Assembly (NCBI RefSeq): GCF_045762675.1
Contig: NZ_JBJDLK010000003.1
Span: 62,001-126,000 of the forward strand
Source of the DNA: Elizabethkingia meningoseptica_A
GTDB lineage: Bacteria; Bacteroidota; Bacteroidia; Flavobacteriales; Weeksellaceae
Length of the DNA: 64,000 bases
Direction of reading: 5' to 3'
Position 1 is the stretch's first letter, and every line of letters starts with the position of its first letter. Under the pieces are notes generated by a model. It saw only the letters and a program-made list of their open reading frames with translations. It searched no databases and had not been told where the DNA came from. Both the position numbers and the translations under genes were made by a program. This document shows positions 42,474 through 49,949 of the stretch, piece after piece.

Positions 42474-43295
42474 TTATTTTCTTTTAGATACGATGTAACG
42501 GTTAGACACTTTGTTTTTCTTTCTGGTCTTGTAACCTTTAGCCGGCATACCGTTTCTAGATCTTGGGTGACCACCTGAAGAACGTCCTTCACCACCACCC
42601 ATTGGGTGATCTACTGGGTTCATTACTACAGCTCTAGTTCTTGGTCTTCTACCTAACCATCTGCTTCTACCTGCTTTACCAGATACAGTAAGCTGGTGGT
42701 CAGAGTTAGATACAGAACCAATCATAGCTATACATTCCACTAAGATCATTCTTGATTCTCCTGAAGGTAATTTAATGATTGCATATTTACCATCTCTGGA
42801 AGTTAATTGCGCTGAAGAACCAGCACTTCTTGCTAAGATAGCACCCTGACCAGGACGCATTTCGATACAAGAGATAACAGTTCCTAACGGAATGTGTTTC
42901 AACTTCATTGCATTTCCAACTTCAGGAGCAACGTTCTCACCAGATACAACTTTCTGATCTACTTTGATACCGTTTGGAGCAATGATATATCTCTTCTCTC
43001 CGTCTGTGTACTCTAATAGAGCGATAAAAGCAGTTCTGTTTGGATCGTACTCTACAGATTTTACCGTAGCTTCAACATTGAATTTGTTTCTTTTGAAGTC
43101 GATAACTCTGTACTTTTTCTTGTGTCCACCGCCAGTGTAACGCATGGTCATTTTACCTGTGTTGTTACGTCCACCTGACTTTTTAATACCAACTGTTAGA
43201 GATTTCTCTGGTTTGTTGGTAGTAATTTCCTCAAAATTGTTTACAATTCTGAATCTCTGTCCTGGGGTGATAGGTTTTAATTTTCTAACAGACAT
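42474..43295 (-). CDS. rplB: Large ribosomal subunit protein uL2
   Basis: The 273-residue protein contains the uL2 signature MNPVDHPMGGGEGRSSGGHP near 225-244, with the invariant His near the peptidyl-transferase centre. It is needed for subunit joining. rplW precedes it by 19 bases. Confidence 0.99.
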   Translation of the reverse strand: MSVRKLKPITPGQRFRIVNNFEEITTNKPEKSLTVGIKKSGGRNNTGKMTMRYTGGGHKKKYRVIDFKRNKFNVEATVKSVEYDPNRTAFIALLEYTDGEKRYIIAPNGIKVDQKVVSGENVAPEVGNAMKLKHIPLGTVISCIEMRPGQGAILARSAGSSAQLTSRDGKYAIIKLPSGESRMILVECIAMIGSVSNSDHQLTVSGKAGRSRWLGRRPRTRAVVMNPVDHPMGGGEGRSSGGHPRSRNGMPAKGYKTRKKNKVSNRYIVSKRK

Positions 43296-43314
43296 TACTA
43301 TTATTTATAATTAA

Positions 43315-43605
43315 TTAATTCGTTGCGAAAATATCGATAGTTTCACCTTCTACTAACTGAACTAAAGCTTTTTTCAGTTTGTTGGTTTTTCCTACCTGTA
43401 ATCCTTTTTTAGTGTATTTCGAAGAAACTTTAGGCGCATAAATCATTGTGCGTACGTCTGCTACTTTTACACCATATGCTTCTTCGATAGCTTGTTTAAC
43501 CTGGATTTTATTAGCCTTAGTATCTACTAAGAATGTATAAAGTCCACTAAGATCAGCTTGTGAAGTTGCTTTCTCTGATATAATTGGTTTAATAATTACT
43601 GACAT
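43315..43605 (-). CDS. rplW: Large ribosomal subunit protein uL23
   Basis: The 96-residue protein (MSVIIKPIISEKATSQADLS) is uL23, the exit-tunnel protein that anchors trigger factor. It follows rplD by 9 bases. Confidence 0.98.
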   Translation of the reverse strand: MSVIIKPIISEKATSQADLSGLYTFLVDTKANKIQVKQAIEEAYGVKVADVRTMIYAPKVSSKYTKKGLQVGKTNKLKKALVQLVEGETIDIFATN

Positions 43606-43614
43606 AGCTCTTGA

Positions 43615-44244
43615 TTATTTCTTTAAGTTTTCCTGAAATTTTTCTACAGCACCTTCTAAGAATACAATCTCACCTGCATTTACTAAGTCGTAAGAACTAA
43701 TTTCGTTATAGTTCAACACTCTAGTTTTTGGTAAGTTTCTTGAAGATAAATAAACATTCTTGTTAGCTTCAGGAATGATAAATAACGACTTTTTACCGTT
43801 TAATTCTAAAGCGTTTAACAAGTTGATAAACTCTTTAGTTTTAGGTGCGTCGAAACTTAAATTCTCTAAAACTTTAATGCTGTTATCTCTCATTTTTTGA
43901 GAAAGAACAGATTTTTTAGCCAATCTTTTGATTGCCTTATTAAGCTTGAAACGGTAGTCTCTTGGTTTTGGTCCGAATACTCTACCCCCTCCTTTGAAAG
44001 TTGGAGATTTAATATCACCATAACGAGCAGAACCAGACCCTTTTTGTTTCTTAAGCTTTCTTGTAGAAGCAGTAATTTCGCTTCTTTCTTTAGATTTATG
44101 TGTACCTTGTCTTTGTGCAGCAAGGTATTGTTTAACCTCTAAGTAAACCGCATGCTGATTAGGCTCGATTCCAAACACTGTTTCGTCGAACGCTACTGTT
44201 CTTCCGGTTTCTTTTCCTGATGTATTTAATACTACTAGTTCCAT
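43615..44244 (-). CDS. rplD: Large ribosomal subunit protein uL4
   Basis: The 209-residue protein has the extended tunnel loop (KKQKGSGSARYGDIKSPTFK near 67-86). In E. coli uL4 also represses its operon; no homologous leader is evident here. Its start overlaps the end of rplC by 10 bases. Confidence 0.99.
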   Translation of the reverse strand: MELVVLNTSGKETGRTVAFDETVFGIEPNQHAVYLEVKQYLAAQRQGTHKSKERSEITASTRKLKKQKGSGSARYGDIKSPTFKGGGRVFGPKPRDYRFKLNKAIKRLAKKSVLSQKMRDNSIKVLENLSFDAPKTKEFINLLNALELNGKKSLFIIPEANKNVYLSSRNLPKTRVLNYNEISSYDLVNAGEIVFLEGAVEKFQENLKK

Positions 44245-44861
44245 TTTCTGATAATTACATAAGAATTTTTAGCCCCCGGAATAGCACCTTTTACTACTAA
44301 AAGATTTTGCTCTTCATCTACTTTTAACACCTGAAGGTTTTGTACAGTTACCTGCTTACCTCCCATTCTTCCAGCCATACGCATACCCTTGAATACTCTT
44401 GAAGGGTCAGATCCAGCACCGATAGAACCCGGAGCTCTTAATCTGTTATGCTGACCGTGTGAAGCCTGCATTACACCACCAAAGTTGTGTCTTTTAACAA
44501 CACCCTGGAAGCCTTTACCTTTAGACGTACCTGTTACGTCTACAAACTCTCCTTCTGCAAATAAATTTACAGTTACTTCTTCTCCAATTTTCACTTCATC
44601 AACGAACTCTCTGTAGAATTCTACCAACTTAGCTTTTGGAGCTGAACCAGCCTTTTTAAAATGACCAGCTAACGCTTTAGAAACGTTCTTCTCACTCTTG
44701 TCATCGAAACCTAACTGAACAGATTTATATCCGTCCTTTTCAATGGTTCTGACCTGTAAAACCGAACATGGACCAGCCTGAATAACTGTACAAGGGATGT
44801 TTTTCCCTTCTTCGTTAAACAAAGATGTCATTCCGATTTTTTTACCGATAATACCTGACAT
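44235..44861 (-). CDS. rplC: Large ribosomal subunit protein uL3
   Basis: The 208-residue protein (MSGIIGKKIGMTSLFNEEGK; FQGVVKRHNFGGVMQASHGQ near 118-137; loop LRAPGSIGAGSDPSRVFKGM) is uL3, one of the first 50S assembly proteins. It is the first gene of the operon here; rpsJ, which usually precedes it, is not adjacent. A perfect promoter lies about 105 bases upstream. Confidence 0.99.
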   Translation of the reverse strand: MSGIIGKKIGMTSLFNEEGKNIPCTVIQAGPCSVLQVRTIEKDGYKSVQLGFDDKSEKNVSKALAGHFKKAGSAPKAKLVEFYREFVDEVKIGEEVTVNLFAEGEFVDVTGTSKGKGFQGVVKRHNFGGVMQASHGQHNRLRAPGSIGAGSDPSRVFKGMRMAGRMGGKQVTVQNLQVLKVDEEQNLLVVKGAIPGAKNSYVIIRKWN

Positions 44862-44966
44862 TATTTAAATTATATATCTATTATTTTGTTTAAAACTCAA
44901 CATTTTAGCGGGTTTAGTTATGTACTATGTTTGAAATAGGCATACTTCTTCCCTAAAATGAGTGTG

Positions 44967-44997
44967 CAAATGTAGGAATATTTTTCCAATCTGCAAA
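44967..44997 (-). promoter_or_regulatory. Main promoter of the ribosomal operon
   Basis: On the minus strand TTTG (44994-44997) and TACATTTG (44967-44974) are separated by exactly 19 bases, an ideal flavobacterial promoter. It leaves an untranslated leader of about 100 bases before rplC, long enough to hold autoregulation, though I see no strong fold in it. Confidence 0.8.
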
Positions 44998-45042
44998 TAA
45001 ATTTTAAAAGAAATTGTTTGATTTTTTGCGAGTTATAAAAAA

Positions 45043-45062
45043 ACCATCCCGTTCAGGATGGT
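45043..45062 (-). terminator. Terminator of the EEP-family gene
   Basis: ACCATCC (45043-45049) and GGATGGT (45056-45062) form a 7-bp hairpin with a 6-base loop; on the minus strand a run of T follows. It separates the EEP gene from the ribosomal promoter. Confidence 0.85.
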
Positions 45063-45110
45063 CTAAAAAAAAATCTTAATATAAATACTACTTTATTCTT
45101 TTTCTCAGAA

Positions 45111-46157
45111 TTATTTCCGAACCGTGAATACAGTCCAGACAGCTTTATGATCTGTAGGCCATATACCTTCAGGTTCTGAAAACCGGTCTTTTGATGTCTC
45201 CGGAGTTGAGACATTTCTTACAACTGAAGCCTTCGGCCCTACAATGTAGCTATCTTTCACTTTTATTTTACCGTTATCATAATAGAAGATAAAATCAATT
45301 CTGTCCCGTTCATCTGCTTTAGGAGTCCAGGATGATTGTGCCGGCCATGTAAACCCAGGATAATTTACTTCATCCGGATACATTACTCTGTAACTATCTT
45401 TAAAACCTGCCTTAGTCAGTGTTGCTGTTGAACTCCAGGCAGCCACTACTCCCCGGTGGTCATACAGATCTTTTACTTTTGATGTCCAGTCAAGATGTGA
45501 AGCCTCATTAAAGTCGCCACCTAATATTACAATTCTTCCTTTTATAATATCCTGTTTGGCGCGCGTAATAAAATCCTGAATCTGCTGTGGTCTTTTGGAA
45601 CTGTTATTCATTTCCATAATCTTATCTATTGCAGTTACTGGGGCCGGTAATTCTTTAAAGCTTACAGGATCATAACCTCTGGGGTAATAAACAGCATAAT
45701 GTGTATAGTCTAAATGACCGGAATAAATAACAATTTCCTGCCCTGGTATAACCTCAGTTACAAGACGGTGGTAAGCACTAAAGCCGGAATAATCTTTAAT
45801 GGGATATTTGCTTAAAACGCCGTTATCATCTCCTTTGGCTGCATAATATGTCTTCCCTTTCGCTTTTAAGGAAGCTACAATACGCTCATTAAAAGCAGTG
45901 TTATTATAATTTCTTACTTCCGAAAAGGTTACAAAATCAGGTTCCCGGCTTGCTATTTCATTTACAATAGCATCATAACCGCCGGCCACCTGAGTTCCTT
46001 CCTGCCATATATTGAATTGCATAACACTAAAAGAATACTCTTGTTTATTGTGCCTTTTTGTATTCTCCGTTATATTGGCATAAACTTCTGCACATGCACA
46101 CGACAGGAAAATAAATACCATAGTAAGAAGATAAACCGAAAGCGACTTTTTTCTCAT
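45111..46157 (-). CDS. Exported endonuclease/exonuclease/phosphatase (EEP) family protein
   Basis: The 348-residue protein has a signal peptide (1-27; LSCAC suggests a possible lipoprotein cleavage at Cys20 or 22) and an EEP fold: FSVMQFNIWQEG (around 43-54), FVTFSEVRNYNN (around 76-87, metal-binding Glu), SGHLDYTHY, ILGGDFNEASHLDW (around 216-229, Asn/Asp pair) and the terminal WPTDHKAVW (Asp-His). Members are nucleases, phosphodiesterases or sphingomyelinases; the exported location suggests nucleic-acid or phosphoester scavenging. The substrate is open. Confidence 0.88.
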   Translation of the reverse strand: MRKKSLSVYLLTMVFIFLSCACAEVYANITENTKRHNKQEYSFSVMQFNIWQEGTQVAGGYDAIVNEIASREPDFVTFSEVRNYNNTAFNERIVASLKAKGKTYYAAKGDDNGVLSKYPIKDYSGFSAYHRLVTEVIPGQEIVIYSGHLDYTHYAVYYPRGYDPVSFKELPAPVTAIDKIMEMNNSSKRPQQIQDFITRAKQDIIKGRIVILGGDFNEASHLDWTSKVKDLYDHRGVVAAWSSTATLTKAGFKDSYRVMYPDEVNYPGFTWPAQSSWTPKADERDRIDFIFYYDNGKIKVKDSYIVGPKASVVRNVSTPETSKDRFSEPEGIWPTDHKAVWTVFTVRK

Positions 46158-46190
46158 AGCTATATTTTTATTTATAATAACAAATATAAT

Positions 46191-46198
46191 TAAAAGCC
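46191..46198 (-). promoter_or_regulatory. -7 promoter box of the EEP gene
   Basis: TATATTTG on the minus strand is a perfect -7 box 33 bases before the start codon. No -33 TTG at the usual spacing. Confidence 0.45.
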
Positions 46199-46304
46199 AG
46201 ACGGTTAATTGAATTACAATTTATGAATGTTTATGGATTCTATGCCATCAAAAGAAGATTCTTTATATTTACCTTAATATATGTTAACAATCAATATTAC
46301 TATT

Positions 46305-47234
46305 ATGAAAAATTATTTATTGCTCGCAGCTGCAATCTCTCTGGGCGTAACTACTGTTAAAGCTCAGGAGACAACTCCTGAAACTCCTAAAACCGACACT
46401 GTGAAAGCATGGTCTGTTACCGGACAAAACACTTTATTGCTTAACCAGGCCGCTTTTTCCAACTGGGTAGGTGGTGGTGCCAATAATGTGGGTTGGATAG
46501 CCGGTGTAAACTACAACTTCACCTATGAAAAAGGAAAAGACCTGTGGGAAAACAATGTAATTCTGGGATATGGGCAAAACAATACAAAAGGAACCGGAAA
46601 CCGGAAAACACAGGACATCCTTAATCTTAACACAAACTACGGACGTGAGTTTGCCAAAAACTGGTATATCTCCGGAGGCATTGGTTTCATTTCCCAGTTT
46701 GCTCCCGGATATGAAAACGGAAACGATCCGAGCGCAAAAAAGATTTCCAACTTTATGGCACCGGGGTATCTTAATGTAGGGGTAGGAGTAACTTACAGAC
46801 CAAGCGATAATTTTACCATGACTTTACGTCCTGCAAATGGCCGTTGGACATTTGTAACCGATAAAGATCTTCAGGTTGCCGGAAACTACGGATTGAAACA
46901 TGACGGAGATTCATCATTATTTCAGTTTGGGTTCTTAGGTACCGCAACTTATAAAGTAACACTAATGGAAAACATTACTTTAATTAATAATGCGTCGGTA
47001 TTCTCCAACTATCTGGATCATCCGGACAGACTGGTATTAAGCTACGGAGGTATTCTGAATATGAAAATCAACAAATACATCTCTGCTAATGTTACGCTGG
47101 ATCTTATCTATGACCACAACCAGATCCAAAAGACTCAGCTAAAACAGACTTTGGGTGTAGGTTTAGCTTACAATGTAGACAATGGTGTAAAGCGCAGCAA
47201 AAACACCCGAAACCAGGAATGGAATAAAAAATAA
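46305..47234 (+). CDS. DUF3078 outer-membrane-type protein
   Basis: The start at MKNYLLLAAAISLGVTTVKAQ (8 codons inside the longest frame) gives a clean signal peptide. The 309-residue protein has the DUF3078 pattern: SVTGQNTLLLNQAAFSNWVG near 36-55, GGGANN, and many alternating aromatic strands, consistent with a small outer-membrane beta-barrel of Bacteroidota. Function unknown. It stands alone and is followed by a good terminator. Confidence 0.88.
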   Translation: MKNYLLLAAAISLGVTTVKAQETTPETPKTDTVKAWSVTGQNTLLLNQAAFSNWVGGGANNVGWIAGVNYNFTYEKGKDLWENNVILGYGQNNTKGTGNRKTQDILNLNTNYGREFAKNWYISGGIGFISQFAPGYENGNDPSAKKISNFMAPGYLNVGVGVTYRPSDNFTMTLRPANGRWTFVTDKDLQVAGNYGLKHDGDSSLFQFGFLGTATYKVTLMENITLINNASVFSNYLDHPDRLVLSYGGILNMKINKYISANVTLDLIYDHNQIQKTQLKQTLGVGLAYNVDNGVKRSKNTRNQEWNKK

Positions 47235-47265
47235 GCTTCATAAATTACTTTCTAAAAATAGAAGC

Positions 47266-47298
47266 AAAAGCTCCCTACTCTGTTGGTTGGGAGCTTTT
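47266..47298 (+). terminator. Terminator of the DUF3078 gene
   Basis: AAAAGCTCCC (47266-47275) pairs with GGGAGCTTTT (47289-47298), 13-base loop, followed by CTTTTTT. It begins 32 bases after the stop. Confidence 0.9.
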
Positions 47299-47883
47299 CT
47301 TTTTTAGGACACTGTTCCTAATATATTATATATGAACTTGTCTAAAGTAAAAAATAAGGATATGTAATTTGTTATCATAATTTAACGCTTGTAAAACTAT
47401 AAAATAACCCGGAGTAAAAACCCCTGCTATCGGGGATATATTTTACTTAATAATAGTAATACTTTCGTTTTATTATTTGAACACTAATTATAAAAATTAA
47501 ATTTATCTTAACCCTCATTTGTACTGACCATACAATTTTTATTGCACAAACTGAAATTAAAGGCCCGAAGAATCATTTGGATTGTATTTTGTTGCATTTC
47601 TAAGAAATGCAGCATACAAAATCAAAAGTGTAATTCTCGTAAACAATGAATATCATTGTATCCGGATGTAGCGTCTGTTTAAATTTTATAGTTAATACTC
47701 TTCGACAAGCTCAGAGTGACATTGTCCGTCCGAAACATCCTCCTTTAGAGATGTCAGACTGACCTAAGTATAGGGATCCTGACGAACTATCGAAATCTAA
47801 CATTATTTTAAATTAAAATTTAAACAGGCTCTCAATATGAAGAAATTCATAGCGAAAAGCTTTCCCTAGTCAAAATGAAATAT
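47299..47883. other. Long gene-free stretch with several hairpins and repeat-like words
   Basis: No frame here looks like a gene. The stretch contains CCCC-TGCTATC-GGGG (about 47432-47446), a two-part hairpin ATTTTGT...GCATTTCT-A-AGAAATGC...ACAAAAT (47586-47622), and at about 47698-47722 the words CTTCGACAAGCTCAGAGTG, which look like dispersed intergenic repeats of this bacterial group. A promoter box for the ankyrin gene ends the stretch. It may contain a decayed repeat element or a small RNA; neither is proven. Confidence 0.45.
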
Positions 47884-47891
47884 TACTTTTG
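47884..47891 (+). promoter_or_regulatory. -7 promoter box of the ankyrin/flavin cluster
   Basis: TACTTTTG matches TAnnTTTG and is 33 bases before the ATG at 47925. It sits over an alternative in-frame ATG at 47889, supporting the later start. No clear -33 TTG. Confidence 0.5.
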
Positions 47892-47924
47892 TGCTTTGTA
47901 ATATTTAGAATAAATAAAAATAAA

Positions 47925-49406
47925 ATGAAAAAGATACTTTACTCTTCGCTATTTCTGTTTTCATTATTTTTTAATGCACAACAAAATACATTATTAAATG
48001 CAGAATTCTGGAAAGCCAAACCGGATGTTGAAAAAGTAAAGGCTGAAATTTCCAAAGGAAATAATCCTTCGGAATCCAACAGCTCTGCTTTTGACCCAGT
48101 TGCATTATCTATTAACAACGGGGCTCCGCTAAGTGTAATTAAATACCTTATAGACCAAAAGGGAAATTCAGTAGATAAATTGACACACGACGGAAGAATC
48201 TACCTTCACTGGGCGGCAATGACAGGAAACAAAGAAGTTATTGAATATCTTATTTCCAAAGGCTCGGATGTAAATAAACTTGATACTAAAGGTTTTACTC
48301 CTCTTACTTTTACCGCTTATTTCGGATTAGACAATGCGGAAGTTTATGATTTATTCTTCAAGTCCGGTGTAAATCCAAAGCAAAAATATAAAGATGGTGC
48401 CAACATTATGTTGTTAGCTATCGGGAATGATAAAGACGGTTCATTACAAAAACTATTCACATCTAAAGGTTTATCCGTAACCGATGCCGATGACAAAGGC
48501 TACACTACCTTTGATTATGCCGCTAGCTTTGGAAATCTTGATTTGTTGAAAGCTTTAAAGTCAAAAAATGTAAAGGCTAATGATATTGCATTAATTAATG
48601 CTGCACAAGGAACCAGAAAAGTGACCAATGGTATCGAAGTATTCAAATACCTTGTAGAGGATATTAAATTAAAACCTACAGCAACCAATGCAGACGGTGC
48701 TACAGCTTTACAGATCGTAGCAAGAAAACCGAATCAGGTTGAGATTATCAATTATCTTATGAGTAAAGGAACCGATGCCAACAAAACGGATAACGAAGGA
48801 AACAATGCATTAATTGCTGCGGCCGGAGGAAAAGATCTGAATAATGTAAAAGCCATCCTTCCTAAAATTAAAAATATTAACGCTGTAAATGCGAATGGTG
48901 AATCCGCACTAACCAACGCTGTAAAATATGGTTCTCCTGAAATACTTGCCTATCTGTTGGATAATAAAGCTGATGTAAAAGTAAATGACATCAAAGGAAA
49001 CAATCTTGCTTATTACCTTATCCAGTCCTACAGACCGGGTCCGGCAAGAGGTCAGAAAGATGAGTTTACAGAAAAACTGGAATTGTTAAAAGCTAAAGGA
49101 CTTGATTTGGCAGCACCGCAAAAAGACGGAAGTACCCTGCTTCATCTTGCTGTTGCTAAAAATAACCTGGAGCTTCTGAAAAAACTGGCTTCATTAAATA
49201 TTGATGTAAATGCTGTGGACAAAGAAAAAATGACCGCTTTACATAAGGCAGCTTTAATTGCTAAAGACGATACGATATTAAAGTACCTTGTTTCAGCCGG
49301 AGCTAAAAAGGATATCAAAACCGAGTTTGATGAAACCGCTTATGATATGGCATCTGAAAATGAAACACTGAAAAACAATAAAACCGCAATAGACTTTTTG
49401 AAATAG
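47925..49406 (+). CDS. Exported ankyrin-repeat protein
   Basis: The start at 47925 (MKKILYSSLFLFSLFFNAQQ) gives a signal peptide of about 18 residues. The rest of the 493-residue protein is built of about a dozen ankyrin repeats with the TALH/TPL...AA..G....V.YL...GADVN pattern, for example GRIYLHWAAMTGNKEVIEYL and DGSTLLHLAVAKNNLELLKK. No enzymatic domain is visible. It is a periplasmic or surface scaffold. A DUF2271 gene follows 45 bases later and then the PepSY-flavoprotein and ApbE genes, so it seems to head a four-gene set. In Proteobacteria exported ankyrin proteins can sit with catalase and iron genes. Confidence 0.9.
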   Translation: MKKILYSSLFLFSLFFNAQQNTLLNAEFWKAKPDVEKVKAEISKGNNPSESNSSAFDPVALSINNGAPLSVIKYLIDQKGNSVDKLTHDGRIYLHWAAMTGNKEVIEYLISKGSDVNKLDTKGFTPLTFTAYFGLDNAEVYDLFFKSGVNPKQKYKDGANIMLLAIGNDKDGSLQKLFTSKGLSVTDADDKGYTTFDYAASFGNLDLLKALKSKNVKANDIALINAAQGTRKVTNGIEVFKYLVEDIKLKPTATNADGATALQIVARKPNQVEIINYLMSKGTDANKTDNEGNNALIAAAGGKDLNNVKAILPKIKNINAVNANGESALTNAVKYGSPEILAYLLDNKADVKVNDIKGNNLAYYLIQSYRPGPARGQKDEFTEKLELLKAKGLDLAAPQKDGSTLLHLAVAKNNLELLKKLASLNIDVNAVDKEKMTALHKAALIAKDDTILKYLVSAGAKKDIKTEFDETAYDMASENETLKNNKTAIDFLK

Positions 49407-49451
49407 GGTCTGCAGTGAAATGAAGAGTAACATCATAAAAAAGAACAAACA

Positions 49452-49934
49452 ATGAAATCATTTTTCAAAATTCAACTGGTAGGAATTTTAACTTTACTTT
49501 GTGCTGCTTTTGCAGGAGCACAGACTTCTAAATATAAATGTATGCTTCAGATGGTTAATTACAACGGTGAAAAAGCATATATCGTAGTATCATTAATCAA
49601 TCCTAAAGGCGGGTATGAAAAAACCCTTTATGTTATGGGGCCAGACAAAAAATGGTATGACACCCTTAAAGAATGGTACAAGCATCAGGGAAAAAGCAAC
49701 ATAAAACTTAACGCAATTACCGGTGCATCTGTAGCAGGCGGAGACAGAAGCATTACCACTTTTGCTATCGAAGATAAATTCTTAAACAAAGGCTATAAAA
49801 TCCGTTTTGAATCTGCCGTAGAAGATCAGAAATATAACGTAACAGATGCTGAAATCCCTTTAACAACAGACGGTGTTACAGCTAAAACAGAAGGAAAAGG
49901 ATATATTCGTTACGTTAAACTGAATAAATTATAA
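49452..49934 (+). CDS. DUF2271 periplasmic protein with possible flavin-attachment motif
   Basis: The 160-residue protein has a signal peptide (1-23, ending AGAQ) and a beta-rich DUF2271 domain (YKCMLQMVNYNGEKAYIVV near 28-46). LNAITGASVAGG at about 86-97 resembles the D/N-x-x-S/T-G-A-T/S motif at which ApbE attaches FMN to NqrC/RnfG-type proteins, with the acceptor equivalent to Ser93. An apbE gene lies in the same set. I infer that this protein is a periplasmic flavin carrier; attachment is not proven. The PepSY reductase gene follows 15 bases later. Confidence 0.85.
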   Translation: MKSFFKIQLVGILTLLCAAFAGAQTSKYKCMLQMVNYNGEKAYIVVSLINPKGGYEKTLYVMGPDKKWYDTLKEWYKHQGKSNIKLNAITGASVAGGDRSITTFAIEDKFLNKGYKIRFESAVEDQKYNVTDAEIPLTTDGVTAKTEGKGYIRYVKLNKL

Positions 49935-49949
49935 TAAAAGAATCCAAGA

